Below, piece after piece: positions 54,295-63,090 of a stretch of DNA of 64,000 nucleotides. The position numbers and the translations under genes were made by a program. Origin of the DNA: Rhodococcus oxybenzonivorans (GTDB lineage: Bacteria; Actinomycetota; Actinomycetes; Mycobacteriales; Mycobacteriaceae); the NCBI RefSeq assembly GCF_003130705.1, contig NZ_CP021354.1, positions 5,394,001-5,458,000 on the forward strand, written 5' to 3'. How positions within the stretch are numbered: position 1 is the stretch's first letter; each line of letters opens with the position of its first letter. A model generated the notes under the pieces. That model ran no database searches and was not told the origin of the DNA. It was given only the letters and a program-made list of their open reading frames with translations.

Positions 54295-55314
54295 TCAGCT
54301 CTTCGGGAGGGCCGGCATCGTCACGACCTGAGCGGCATACGACAGCCCGGCCCCGAACGCGAGAAGCAGGGCAGTGTCGCCCGGCTTCGTGTCGCCGGAC
54401 TTCAGCATGGCCTCCATCGCCAGGGGTACCGAGGCAGCGGACGTATTGCCGCTCTCGGCGATGTCGTCGGAGACGGGAACACTCTCCGGCAGCTTCATGC
54501 TGCGAGCGATGACCTCGGTAATCCGCGAATTGGCCTGGTGCGGGACGAATGCGTCGAGGTCGTCCACGGTCATGCCGGCCTTCTCGACCGCACGCAGTGC
54601 CACCTTGCCCATCTCGAAGGCGGCCCAGCGGAATACCGCGGTTCCGGCCATCTTGATGTACGGGCGAGTGGCGCCCGGCGTCGTGATGTATTCGTACCAA
54701 TCCAGGTCCTGCACGATGGCGTCGGCCTGCGAGCCGTCCGACCCCCACTCCACCGGTCCGATACCGGCGACGTCACTCTTGCCGACCACGACGGCGCCCG
54801 CGCCGTCGCCGAAGATGAATCGGGTCGAGCGGTCGGTGGGGTCGGTGGTGATGCTCATCTTCTCGACGCCCACCACCAGGGCGTAGTCGATGGAACCGCC
54901 ACGGACCATGTCCGACGCCACGGCCAGGGCGGTGCAGAACCCCGCGCAACCGCCCCCGAGGTCGAAAGCGCCCGGGCCGTTGGTCCCCAGCGCGTCGGCG
55001 ACCACCGCGGCGGCGGGCGGTGTCAGCAGGAGGTACGTCGACGTGGCGACTATGACACACCCGATCTGCTCGGGAGCGATACCGCTCGCCGCGATCGCCT
55101 CGCGGCCCGCGGCGATCGACATCGTGACCACGTTCTCGTCCTCCGCGGCGAAGCGGCGATTGCGGATGCCGGAGCGGGACTGGATCCACTCGTCATTCGA
55201 GTCGATCAGCTCACAGATCTCGTCATTGGTGACGACCCGTTCCGGCCGGTACACGCCGAGCCCGAGAAGGGCGGACTGCCGACCTCCGGTCAGGGTGGCA
55301 ATCTGCTTTCCCAT
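54295..55314 (-). CDS. fabH: 3-oxoacyl-ACP synthase III (FabH)
   Basis: A 339-residue KAS III. The catalytic triad is C123 in GGGCAGF, H259 in VPHQAN and N290 in ESGNTSAAS. The sequence is very close in pattern to mycobacterial FabH, including SDGEQ-like GSDGSQADAI and FRWAAFEMG. It condenses an acyl-CoA with malonyl-ACP to start fatty or mycolic acid elongation. An operator-like motif shared with fadE5 lies upstream at 55410-55433. Confidence 0.9.
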   Translation of the reverse strand: MGKQIATLTGGRQSALLGLGVYRPERVVTNDEICELIDSNDEWIQSRSGIRNRRFAAEDENVVTMSIAAGREAIAASGIAPEQIGCVIVATSTYLLLTPPAAAVVADALGTNGPGAFDLGGGCAGFCTALAVASDMVRGGSIDYALVVGVEKMSITTDPTDRSTRFIFGDGAGAVVVGKSDVAGIGPVEWGSDGSQADAIVQDLDWYEYITTPGATRPYIKMAGTAVFRWAAFEMGKVALRAVEKAGMTVDDLDAFVPHQANSRITEVIARSMKLPESVPVSDDIAESGNTSAASVPLAMEAMLKSGDTKPGDTALLLAFGAGLSYAAQVVTMPALPKS

Positions 55315-55409
55315 CGATCGATCTCCTCATCAGGTCCCGCGTCGTCTCCGCGCGGTGTGGACTTGCTCGTTCCACACGTTACGTCGGCACCGCCCCAGCG
55401 GGTAGCACC

Positions 55410-55433
55410 GGTTACTGTTACTCGTCGGTAACC
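55410..55433. promoter_or_regulatory. GTTACCGACGAGTAA-type operator, fabH/DUF4185 divergent region
   Basis: GGTTAC ... GTAACC flanks a 24-bp inverted repeat. Its core at 55417-55432, read on the minus strand, is GTTACCGACGAGTAAC. The first 15 bases recur exactly in front of fadE5 at 57406. Candidate site of a lipid-metabolism repressor. Confidence 0.6.
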
Positions 55434-55599
55434 TCAGGCCGTCGTGTCCGGACAGAAACGAACTCGCTACTCGAAGCGACACTTCGGTGGGACCCGACTT
55501 GCTAGACTTCCTTCGATTTCCGGCAGTTGATCACCGGTAGGGGGAAGGGTCCCACGGACCCGGGGAAGCCGCCTGCTGCTAGAGATGGAGTACCACTTC

Positions 55600-56715
55600 G
55601 TGAAGCGCACCACAGCCCTTGCCGCAGCGTCCATCGCCAGCGTCGCCGCGTCGTTGATCGCCTTCGCCGTACCGGCCGCGGCCAACCCGAACGTCGTCAA
55701 CCCCATTCCAGGGCTCAACGGCACCAACGGTATCCCGCATCTCACCGGCCGTACCCAAGCCGTTGCCCAGCAGACCGGCCTGCTCAGCCCGAACCGCACC
55801 CAGGACGCCAACGTCCTCGGCACCGACCTCGGCATCATGTGGGACAACGGCCAGGGGCAGGTCCTCACCGCGTTCGGTGACTCCGCCGGGCTCGGGCTGC
55901 CCAACCTGCTGTCGGGCAGCATCTGGGCGTGGCGCAGCAGCACCCTGTTCCGCAGTTCCGACGGCATCCTTTCCGACGGCATGAACTTCGACAGTTCGCC
56001 GCGCGACATCTTCGGGCAGTCCAAGGAACTCGTTCCCAGCCCCAAGATCCCGTTCGTCGAGATCAGCCGCATCCCCACCGCAGGTGTCGCCGTGGGCAAC
56101 ACCCAGGTGATGAGCATGATGTCGGTGAAGAACTGGGGTCCCGCGGGAACGTGGGACACCAACTATTCCGGTCTCGTCTACTCGCACGACAACGGCGAGA
56201 ACTGGACCGTCGCACCCGAAACTCAGCGCCCGAACGTCGGAGGCAACGCCAACTTCCAGATGAGCGCGTTCGTCAAGGGCGGTGGCTTCGTCTACCAGTA
56301 CGGAACGCCGGCCGGCCGCGGCGGACTCGTCCACGTCGCTCGCGTCCCCGAGGCCCAGATCATGGACCTCGGCGCCTACGAGTACTTCGACGGCGGCAAG
56401 TGGATCAAGGGGAACCCGGACGTCGCCAGGCCGATCGTCGCCGGAGGCGTCGGTGAGTTGTCCGTTGCCTACAACGAATACCTCGGACAGTTCCTCATGC
56501 TGACCACCGACCACAACAACTCCGTCGTGATGCGCCGCTCCCCCTCGATCACCGGACCATGGAGCGGACCCGAGACCCTCGTCGACGCCCGCGAACTCCC
56601 CAGCGCGTACGGCGCGTACATCCACCCGTGGTCGTCCGGTCCCGACCTCTACTTCCTCACCACGGTGCACAGCAACTACAACGTGCTGTTGATGCGCACC
56701 ACCTTGACTCCCTGA
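55600..56715 (+). CDS. Secreted DUF4185 protein
   Basis: A 371-residue exported protein. From the GTG at 55600 (GGAG upstream) it begins with a clean signal peptide, KRTTALAAASIASVAASLIA, cleaved after VPAAA; an ATG at 55585 is also in frame. The mature part is the DUF4185 beta-propeller-like domain: TDLGIMWDNGQGQVLTAFGD, NYSGLVYSHDNGENW and ITGPWSGPETLV. Such proteins are common in mycolata and may bind or cleave glycans at the cell envelope; a reaction is not established. Confidence 0.88.
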   Translation: MKRTTALAAASIASVAASLIAFAVPAAANPNVVNPIPGLNGTNGIPHLTGRTQAVAQQTGLLSPNRTQDANVLGTDLGIMWDNGQGQVLTAFGDSAGLGLPNLLSGSIWAWRSSTLFRSSDGILSDGMNFDSSPRDIFGQSKELVPSPKIPFVEISRIPTAGVAVGNTQVMSMMSVKNWGPAGTWDTNYSGLVYSHDNGENWTVAPETQRPNVGGNANFQMSAFVKGGGFVYQYGTPAGRGGLVHVARVPEAQIMDLGAYEYFDGGKWIKGNPDVARPIVAGGVGELSVAYNEYLGQFLMLTTDHNNSVVMRRSPSITGPWSGPETLVDARELPSAYGAYIHPWSSGPDLYFLTTVHSNYNVLLMRTTLTP

Positions 56716-56738
56716 GTCCCGAGTCGTTCCACGTTTCC

Positions 56739-56776
56739 TCCATGGCCCCGACGCGCACTAGCGTCGGGGCCATGGA
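56739..56776. repeat. 16-bp perfect hairpin spanning the methyltransferase start codon
   Basis: Positions 56739-56754 pair perfectly with 56761-56776 across loop GCACTA. The stem contains the ATG at 56772 and, in its left arm, an in-frame alternative ATG at 56742. It starts 24 bases after the DUF4185 stop, so it may serve as terminator, as translational lock, or both. Confidence 0.7.
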
Positions 56777-57395
56777 CGCATCTGACTGGGACGAACGGTA
56801 TGCAGACAGCGAACTGGTGTGGGGTGCGCCACCCAACGCCGTCGTGGTCGAGCAGGTCACCGCGCTCAACCGGGGTCGGGCGCTCGACCTGGCCTGTGGG
56901 GAGGGCCGCAACGCGCTGTGGCTCGCCACCCGCGGGTGGGAAGTGACGGGGCTCGACTACTCCGCTGTCGCGATCGACAAGGCCCGGCGAGTGGCGGCCG
57001 AAGCACCCCGCTCGGTGCGTGAACGGCTCGACTACCGCGTCGCCGATGTCACCGAATCCGACTTCGGCACCGAGTACGACCTCGTCCTCGTCATCTACCT
57101 CCATCTGCCGCCTGCGGAGCGTCGCAAGGTTGTGAACCGCGCCATATCCGCGTTGAAACCTGATGGAATCCTCATGATTCTGGGGCATGACGCCGTTAAC
57201 TTGTCGCAAGGAGTCGGGGGGCCTCAGGATCCCGAAATACTGTTCACCCCAGAGGATTTGACGACCGAGCTGAATGGGCGCGTCGACATCGATCTTGCAG
57301 AACGGCGCTTCCGCGAGACGGATGCAGGAACCGCGATCGACGCGCTCGTTGTGGCACACCGCCCGAGTCTTGGCAGTCGGGATATTGGGGCGTAA
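56772..57395 (+). CDS. Class I SAM-dependent methyltransferase
   Basis: A 207-residue methyltransferase. SAM motif I is ALDLACGEGRNALWLATRGW, motif II VTGLDYSAVAI, and YDLVLVIYLHLPPAERR follows. The start WDERYADSELVWGAPPN resembles TehB/thiopurine-type small methyltransferases. The ATG at 56772 lies inside a 16-bp hairpin and has no separate ribosome site; ATG 56742 in the other arm is an alternative giving ten more residues. The substrate is unknown. Confidence 0.85.
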   Translation: MDASDWDERYADSELVWGAPPNAVVVEQVTALNRGRALDLACGEGRNALWLATRGWEVTGLDYSAVAIDKARRVAAEAPRSVRERLDYRVADVTESDFGTEYDLVLVIYLHLPPAERRKVVNRAISALKPDGILMILGHDAVNLSQGVGGPQDPEILFTPEDLTTELNGRVDIDLAERRFRETDAGTAIDALVVAHRPSLGSRDIGA

Positions 57396-57405
57396 TATCG
57401 GCGAT

Positions 57406-57424
57406 GTTACCGACGAGTAATAAC
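57406..57424. promoter_or_regulatory. GTTACCGACGAGTAA-type operator upstream of fadE5
   Basis: GTTACCGACGAGTAATAAC sits 54-72 bases before the fadE5 start. Its first 15 bases are identical to the core in the fabH/DUF4185 region. Confidence 0.6.
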
Positions 57425-57477
57425 TTGGGCGGTACTTACTGATAGACCGCACCATCTCACTGGGAGAGACAGAAGAC

Positions 57478-59313
57478 ATGGGCCATTACAAGAGCAACGT
57501 CCGCGACCTGGAGTTCAACCTCTTCGAGGTCCTCGGTCTCGAGCAGCCGCTGAGCGAAGGCGTGTGGGGCGATCTCGACGCCGACACAGTCCGCAACATG
57601 CTCAGCGAAGTTGCTCGCCTCGCCGAGGGACCGCTGGGTGAGGCGTTCGCCGACGCCGACCGCAACCCTCCGGTCTTCGATCCCGAAACCCACACCGTCA
57701 CGCTGCCGGAGTCCTTCAAGAAGTCCTTCCGCGCACTGTGGGACGCCGAGTGGTTCCGCATGGGCATCTCCGAAGAGATCGGCGGCGTTCCCGTCCCCCG
57801 CTCCGTGGTCTGGGCCATCGGAGAGTTGATCCTCGGCTCGCAGCCGGCCGCGCACATGTACCAGGCCGGACCCGCGTTCGCGGACGTGCTGTTCCACAAC
57901 GGCACCGAAGAGCAGAAGAAGTGGGCCGCCACCATCGTCGAACGCGGCTGGGGCGCCACCATGGTCCTCACCGAGCCCGACGCCGGATCCGACGTGGGCG
58001 CGGGCCGCACCAAGGCGATCAAGCAGGACGACGGCTCCTGGCACATCGAAGGCGTCAAGCGGTTCATCACCTCCGCAGACTCCGACGACCTCTTCGAGAA
58101 CATCTTCCACCTCGTTCTCGCCCGCCCCGAGGGCGCGGGACCGGGCACCAAGGGCCTGTCCCTGTTCTTCGTCCCGAAGACGCATTTCAACTTCGAGACC
58201 AACGAGTTCGGTGAGCGCAACGGCGTCTTCGTCACCAACGTCGAGCACAAGATGGGCCTCAAGGTGTCCACCACGTGTGAGGTCACCTTCGGCGGCCACG
58301 GCGTCCCGGCCCAGGGCTGGCTCGTCGGCGAGGTCCACAACGGCATCGCGCAGATGTTCGACGTCATCGAGCACGCCCGCATGATGGTGGGCACCAAGGC
58401 AATTGCCACCCTGTCGACCGGTTACCTCAACGCGCTCGACTACGCCAAGGAACGCGTCCAGGGCGCCGACCTCACGCAGATGACGGACAAGACCGCCCCG
58501 CGCGTCACCATCACGCATCACCCCGACGTCCGGCGCGCCCTCGCCATGCAGAAGGCGTACTCCGAGGGCCTGCGCGCCGTGTACCTCTACACCGCCGCAC
58601 ACCAGGACGAGGCCACCGCCAAGCTCGTCTCCGGTGCCGACAAGGACCTCGCGTTCCGCATCAACGACCTGCTGCTGCCCATCGTCAAGGGTGTCGGCTC
58701 CGAACGGGCGTACCAGTACCTGACCGAAAGCCTGCAGACCTTCGGTGGCTCCGGCTTCCTGCAGGACTACCCCATCGAGCAGTACATCCGCGACGCCAAG
58801 ATCGACTCGCTGTACGAGGGCACCACCGCCATCCAGGCGCAGGACTTCTTCTTCCGGAAGATCGCTCGCGACCGCGGCGTGGCACTCGCCCACGTCTCCG
58901 GCGAGATCAAGAAGTTCATCGACAGCGAGGCAGGCAACGGTCGCCTCAAGGCGGAGCGCGCACTGCTCGCCACCGCGCTCGACGACGTCCAGACCATGGC
59001 CGCCACCCTCACCGGCTACCTCATGGGCGCCCAGGAGCAGCCGTCCGAGCTGTACAAGGTCGGACTCGGTTCCGTGCGTTTCCTCCTCGCCGTCGGTGAC
59101 CTGATGATCGGCTGGCAGCTGCTGCGTCACTCGGAGATCGCGATCAAGGCGCTCGACGAAGGCGCGTCGGACAAGGACAAGGCGTTCTACGAGGGCAAGG
59201 TCGCCATCGCGTCCTTCTTCGCCAAGAACGTCCTCCCCGAACTCACCGCCATCCGCGGCATCATCGCGAACATCGACAACGACATCATGGAGCTCGACGA
59301 AGCCGCGTTCTGA
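57478..59313 (+). CDS. fadE5: Long acyl-CoA dehydrogenase FadE5
   Basis: A 611-residue acyl-CoA dehydrogenase of exactly mycobacterial FadE5 length. Shared stretches include [57 protein letters not shown] and the catalytic [20 protein letters not shown]. It also carries the long C-terminal extension ending [10 protein letters not shown]. FadE5 desaturates a broad range of acyl-CoAs in the first step of beta-oxidation. GGAGAGA lies upstream of the ATG, and the shared operator motif suggests lipid-responsive control. Confidence 0.95.
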   Translation: MGHYKSNVRDLEFNLFEVLGLEQPLSEGVWGDLDADTVRNMLSEVARLAEGPLGEAFADADRNPPVFDPETHTVTLPESFKKSFRALWDAEWFRMGISEEIGGVPVPRSVVWAIGELILGSQPAAHMYQAGPAFADVLFHNGTEEQKKWAATIVERGWGATMVLTEPDAGSDVGAGRTKAIKQDDGSWHIEGVKRFITSADSDDLFENIFHLVLARPEGAGPGTKGLSLFFVPKTHFNFETNEFGERNGVFVTNVEHKMGLKVSTTCEVTFGGHGVPAQGWLVGEVHNGIAQMFDVIEHARMMVGTKAIATLSTGYLNALDYAKERVQGADLTQMTDKTAPRVTITHHPDVRRALAMQKAYSEGLRAVYLYTAAHQDEATAKLVSGADKDLAFRINDLLLPIVKGVGSERAYQYLTESLQTFGGSGFLQDYPIEQYIRDAKIDSLYEGTTAIQAQDFFFRKIARDRGVALAHVSGEIKKFIDSEAGNGRLKAERALLATALDDVQTMAATLTGYLMGAQEQPSELYKVGLGSVRFLLAVGDLMIGWQLLRHSEIAIKALDEGASDKDKAFYEGKVAIASFFAKNVLPELTAIRGIIANIDNDIMELDEAAF

Positions 59314-59332
59314 TCGGCTGTAGCTTCTGGTT

Positions 59333-59414
59333 TCCGCAGACGCACCCCTTCTCCGCACACGCACCGCTTTCCGGACCTTATTCCGGGTGCGTCTGCAGAG
59401 GAGGGGTGCGTTTC
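59333..59414. repeat. Cluster of ACGCACCCC-type repeats between fadE5 and the nuclease-like gene
   Basis: TCCGCAGACGCACCCCTT (59333) is followed after one base by a near copy, TCCGCACACGCACCGCTT (59352). Inverted copies follow: GGGTGCGTCTGC (59385-59396, perfect to 59336-59347) and AGGGGTGCG (59402). This may act as a bidirectional terminator between convergent genes; a related pair lies on the other side of the gene at 60485-60560. Confidence 0.65.
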
Positions 59415-59419
59415 GATGC

Positions 59420-60415
59420 TCACACAGTGCGCAACGTCAGCTGCCGCGGCGCAGGCAGCGCCGAGGGCTCAACCCTTCCCGACGGTGGAAGCGATGCGCC
59501 TCCTCGTGCGAGGACCCGCCGGATGCGAGCAGCGAGCCGAAGAGGATCACCCAGGTCTTCCCATGTCCATCGGACCATCTGGAAGCCGAGCTCTCGCATC
59601 GCATCTTCGCGCCGTTTCTCGTCGAACACCGCGTCGCCCGGTTGTTGACCAGCTTTCAGCAACCGGGCGTATTTCACGAGTCCGTCGAATTCGCCCAGGA
59701 ACGCCGAGCTCTCGATGTAGAAGTCGACGCGGCCGAGGATTCTGTCGTCGTATCCCCGAACCACACCCTGCTGCGATGGCGAGGGAAGCCCCATTGCCGC
59801 GAACATCACTCGACTGCGGGATTCCCCGACACTTTCGCTGTATCCGGTGAGAAAGTGCACCACACGGCGGGCAGCACTCACACCCTTCCGGCCCTGAGCA
59901 GATGCGAGTTCGCATTCCAATTCGTCGCGCCTGATACCGAAGGTCCGAACGGCCGCGTCTCCGGTCACAACGGCCTGCTCGAATGGGAGCGTACGGCCGA
60001 GATCCACGATCATCCGTGACGGAGTGGTCACGAGGTACCCGTCCACCTCCACTACTTGGTCGTTCAGTGACGAGCAATGCACCGCCACACGGTTCTTGAT
60101 ACGCCCGCCACCCTGGCGATTTCTGGTGAAGTGCACCCGATCGAGTGGCGTTCTCCACACTGGTAATCCGTATACGACAGCTGCCGATTGGTGACTCAGT
60201 ACTGCGTCCCGCGACATTCGGGGAACTGCGGCGTCGATCAGAAGCCGGTGACGTGCTTCGGGCGTCGCACGCTTGAACGCCGGTTCGACGAGATACGCGC
60301 CGGAACCGAGCCGTCGCCACTCTCCTCGCGAGTAGCGGCGCCGTATCTCGTCGTCTGTGAAACCGGCCGCTAGTGCGTCCCGCCTCAGGATCAACTCCGC
60401 CGGATCGTGTTCCAT
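59420..60415 (-). CDS. AbiEi/DUF559-like protein with endonuclease-like C-terminus
   Basis: A 331-residue protein. The N-terminal half has a winged-helix AbiEi-antitoxin-like pattern (RRRYSRGEWRRLGSGAYLVE, LSHQSAAVVYGLPVW, TTPSRMIVDLGRTL). The C-terminal 110 residues look like a very-short-patch/DUF559-type PD-(D/E)XK fold: GRVDFYIESSAFLGEFDG, a lysine in DGLVKYARLL, and DEKRREDAMRELGFQMVRWT. It is expected to be a solitary nuclease-like or DNA-binding protein. Related GCACCCCTT repeats flank it on both sides. An upstream ATG at 60451 is in frame. Confidence 0.75.
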   Translation of the reverse strand: MEHDPAELILRRDALAAGFTDDEIRRRYSRGEWRRLGSGAYLVEPAFKRATPEARHRLLIDAAVPRMSRDAVLSHQSAAVVYGLPVWRTPLDRVHFTRNRQGGGRIKNRVAVHCSSLNDQVVEVDGYLVTTPSRMIVDLGRTLPFEQAVVTGDAAVRTFGIRRDELECELASAQGRKGVSAARRVVHFLTGYSESVGESRSRVMFAAMGLPSPSQQGVVRGYDDRILGRVDFYIESSAFLGEFDGLVKYARLLKAGQQPGDAVFDEKRREDAMRELGFQMVRWTWEDLGDPLRLAARIRRVLARGGASLPPSGRVEPSALPAPRQLTLRTV

Positions 60416-60484
60416 AGCGATGATCCTCGCGGGCGCACAGTTCAGCCGCATTACCGATCTTCGATCTGTGGACAACTCCCGCAC

Positions 60485-60560
60485 AGCCGCACCCCTTATC
60501 GGCTTCCGCGTACGAAATGGGGCGCGAGAATGAGTGCGCTTGCCCAGAAGGGGTGCGGCT
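60485..60560. repeat. GCACCCCTT inverted repeat on the other flank of the nuclease-like gene
   Basis: AGCCGCACCCCTT at 60485-60497 is repeated in inverted form at 60548-60560, 50 bases apart. The second arm reaches the stop codon of the VanW-family gene, so it may terminate that transcript. The GCACCCCTT core is shared with 59342-59350. Confidence 0.6.
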
Positions 60561-62760
60561 ACTCGCCGTCGTCCGGGTCGGGCTTCGGCGCCGGAGACGG
60601 GGTGGCGGATGGAGAGGTGGGGGCCGCCGCGGGGGTGCGATCGTCGGGCTTGGGGGCGGGGACAGGTTCGGGTGCTTCGCACTTCACGATCGGCACGGGG
60701 TCGTAGCGCACGGTCCGGGTGTTGCGGGAGATTTCCCGGCCGGTGGCGCGGTCGGTGATCACGCGGGTGTCGCTGGCGGTGAAGCCGGGCGCGCCGCTCG
60801 ACGGGATGCAGTGATCCCCGGCGGGCAAAGTGACCGTATCGGGAGTCGTGGGTCTGGTGCGATTGCCGGTGATCGAGTCGACGTCGACGGTCTTCGTTCC
60901 CCAGAACCTGATCGTCAGTTCGGAACTGCCGCCGATCGCCTGGATCATGACCCCGGTCTTCGCCGTGTTGCGGAACTGGAGATCGATGGCCCCTTCGAAG
61001 ACCGTGGCCTCCCGCGCCTCCGGATAGCGCGATATGTAGTAGGAGTGCTCGGTGTGCGCGACGTCTTCCATGCCGGCGAAGTAGGCCGCGTTGTAGAGCG
61101 TCGTCGCCACCTGACTGACACCGCCACCGACGGCCGTGTCGGGGCGGCCGTTGTTGATGATCCCCGACTCCACGTAACCCTGAGCGGCTCCACGCGGACC
61201 GGTGTGTCCGTTGAGGGAGAACGTGTCGCCGGGCTTGATCAGCGCACCGTTGATTTCGCTGGCCGCCAGCCTGATGTTGGTACCCGAAGCCGCGGAGAAG
61301 CCGCCGGTGGTGAATTCGCTGATCACCTCGTTGACGCCGAGGGCTTGCGCCGCCTCGGTGGTCAGGGCCGGCGGGACCGGGCCGTACACGGCCGGGGTGG
61401 TGTGCGAACCGGGAGTCGCGAGGAGCTGCGGCAATGTCTCCAACGTTTTGGGCCACTGGATCAGGTCACCGACGACTGCGGGAACGACGCGGGGCGATCC
61501 CCCGTCGAGCGTGATCGTGGCGTCCTTGGGCATGATCTCCGTCGAGACGAGCTGCGGCGCGAGTATTCCGATCGCAGCGTCGACGTTGTACTCGGGCGTC
61601 AAGCCACCGTTCCCGTCCGGGCGGAATCCGAGCACGGCGCCGATCTGCTGCCGTGGCAGGGTGGCGACCGAGCCGTTGCGGCCCGGGACGACCAGGTCAG
61701 CGGAGGCGGCCGGCACCGCGATCTCGTCGAGCGCCCTCTGGACGCCCTCCTTGGTCACGGTTACCGGCACCGCGTCGACGGGCAACTCCACCGGGCCGCC
61801 GAACGCCCAGTTCTCCACGATTGCCGCCTCGGCGCCCTCGCCGTTCAGGTTTTGGCCCGCGGATGGGTCGACGGGGACAGGTGTGGGCCCCTCGAACACC
61901 ACCGTTCCCTCGCGGGAGGCTCGGTCGGTGCGGGACCGCAGGTTGTCGACGGCAGCCGCTAACGCGGACTCGTCCCGCGTCGACGCGACACCGATCTCGT
62001 CGGAGGTGAAGAACGACGCCATTCGGGTGAACGGATTGAGCGGCTGGGCATCAGCCCGGTCGAGCGTGGCCTGCCAGTCGACATCGAGTCCCGCCTGGGC
62101 AGGCACGAGCTCGGCGAATACGTCGCCGGCCTTCACCGACACCGGCTGATTCACGCGCGGCCCCACCTGCGCTTGCAGGATGGCTTCGGCGTCGGCGCGG
62201 GACGAACCGCCCACGTCGACCCCGGCCACCGTCACTCCGCGCGGCAGCTTCCCGGACGACATCGCGAGGTCGGCCGCGTAGGCGATACCGATAATCGCGA
62301 AGACACCACCGATGACCGCGGCGATCTTTCCCCACCGGGGCCCCTTCGGACCACCCGCGTCGAGGGGCAGAACGGCGGGGGGCGGAGCGGCGGGGGGTGG
62401 GACGTCGCCGGTCGGTTCTCCACCCGCCGGAGGCGCCGCTTCCGGCGGTGGAGGAGATGCGGGCGCGAGGACCGTCGGTTCATCCGCCGGACCTGCCGTG
62501 TACGCCTGTGTCGGCCCGCTCGCGGCGTCCGGTGTGATCACCGGGATCACCTGCGTCTCGTCCTCGTTGGGCGCAGGTTCCACCCACAGCGGTTCGGGGC
62601 GTGATGCCAGATCGCCGAGGTCCAGTCGAGTCGTGGGCGCGTCGTCGTCAGCGCTCGGCGGTGTGGGCTGAGGGTCGGGCGAAACCGGGTTCTCGGGAGC
62701 AGCATCAGGCGTCGACCGTTGGGGTGCTGCGCTCCCTGCTTCGCGGTCTTCGTCGTTCAC
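60559..62760 (-). CDS. VanW-family membrane protein with PG-binding-like domains
   Basis: A 733-residue envelope protein. Residues 1-145 are a Pro/Ala-rich cytoplasmic tail. A membrane helix follows (IAAVIGGVFAIIGIAYAADL). Two YoaR-type putative peptidoglycan-binding repeats come next (LPRGVTVAGVDVGGSSRADA and a second near residue 330), then the VanW domain (NIRLAASEINGALIKPGDTF, GGGVSQVATTLYNAAYFAG, HSYYISRYPEAREATV). The C-terminus is a Pro-rich tail. Such proteins sit at the outer face of the membrane and are linked to cell-wall maintenance; the activity of VanW is not established. Confidence 0.9.
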   Translation of the reverse strand: MNDEDREAGSAAPQRSTPDAAPENPVSPDPQPTPPSADDDAPTTRLDLGDLASRPEPLWVEPAPNEDETQVIPVITPDAASGPTQAYTAGPADEPTVLAPASPPPPEAAPPAGGEPTGDVPPPAAPPPAVLPLDAGGPKGPRWGKIAAVIGGVFAIIGIAYAADLAMSSGKLPRGVTVAGVDVGGSSRADAEAILQAQVGPRVNQPVSVKAGDVFAELVPAQAGLDVDWQATLDRADAQPLNPFTRMASFFTSDEIGVASTRDESALAAAVDNLRSRTDRASREGTVVFEGPTPVPVDPSAGQNLNGEGAEAAIVENWAFGGPVELPVDAVPVTVTKEGVQRALDEIAVPAASADLVVPGRNGSVATLPRQQIGAVLGFRPDGNGGLTPEYNVDAAIGILAPQLVSTEIMPKDATITLDGGSPRVVPAVVGDLIQWPKTLETLPQLLATPGSHTTPAVYGPVPPALTTEAAQALGVNEVISEFTTGGFSAASGTNIRLAASEINGALIKPGDTFSLNGHTGPRGAAQGYVESGIINNGRPDTAVGGGVSQVATTLYNAAYFAGMEDVAHTEHSYYISRYPEAREATVFEGAIDLQFRNTAKTGVMIQAIGGSSELTIRFWGTKTVDVDSITGNRTRPTTPDTVTLPAGDHCIPSSGAPGFTASDTRVITDRATGREISRNTRTVRYDPVPIVKCEAPEPVPAPKPDDRTPAAAPTSPSATPSPAPKPDPDDGE

Positions 62761-62897
62761 CGTGGCCCTCTCACCGAGTATCTTCGTTGCCGGCTTCAGC
62801 TTGCCGTCGGCGCTCGGTGCATTTCAAGCGGCGTCCGATTTCAGCGATCTCCGGTCCGGACCCCCCACGACAGACTACCGGCCGCCGAAAATGCAGG

Positions 62898-62944
62898 AGC
62901 CCCGCGCTGCTGCCAGGTCGGGGGTCAGGCAGCAACACGGGGCT
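62898..62944 (-). promoter_or_regulatory. Two-part hairpin upstream of the VanW-family gene
   Basis: AGCCCCG/CGGGGCT forms an outer 7-bp stem and TGCTGCC/GGCAGCA an inner 7-bp stem, separated by a 3x3 internal loop, with a 13-base apical loop. On the minus strand it lies 138-184 bases before the VanW start, so it may be a structured leader. Otherwise the 330-base gap 62761-63090 holds only the terminator at 63048 and no gene I can support. Confidence 0.45.
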
Positions 62945-63047
62945 GATGGGAGTATCGCCAGCTAATCTCCAGCGTTACACCTGCGGAGAAATATTTCGGG
63001 GATTCGACCACCCCTCGTCGCCGGATCCCTTCACCGGACGCGCGCGA

Positions 63048-63086
63048 ACTGGCCTTTCCGATCCGACAGCTACCGGAAAGGCCAGT
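63048..63086. terminator. Hairpin terminator after the thiolase gene
   Basis: A perfect 13-bp stem (ACTGGCCTTTCCG at 63048-63060 with 63074-63086) and a 13-base loop lie just past the thiolase stop at 63091. No U-run. Confidence 0.65.
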
Positions 63087-63090
63087 CGAA

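Noticed and set aside
57457..59364. 635-codon minus-strand frame opposite fadE5
   Set aside because: Composition is Val/Asp/Gly/Glu-rich, typical of an antisense shadow; FadE5 is unmistakable on the plus strand.
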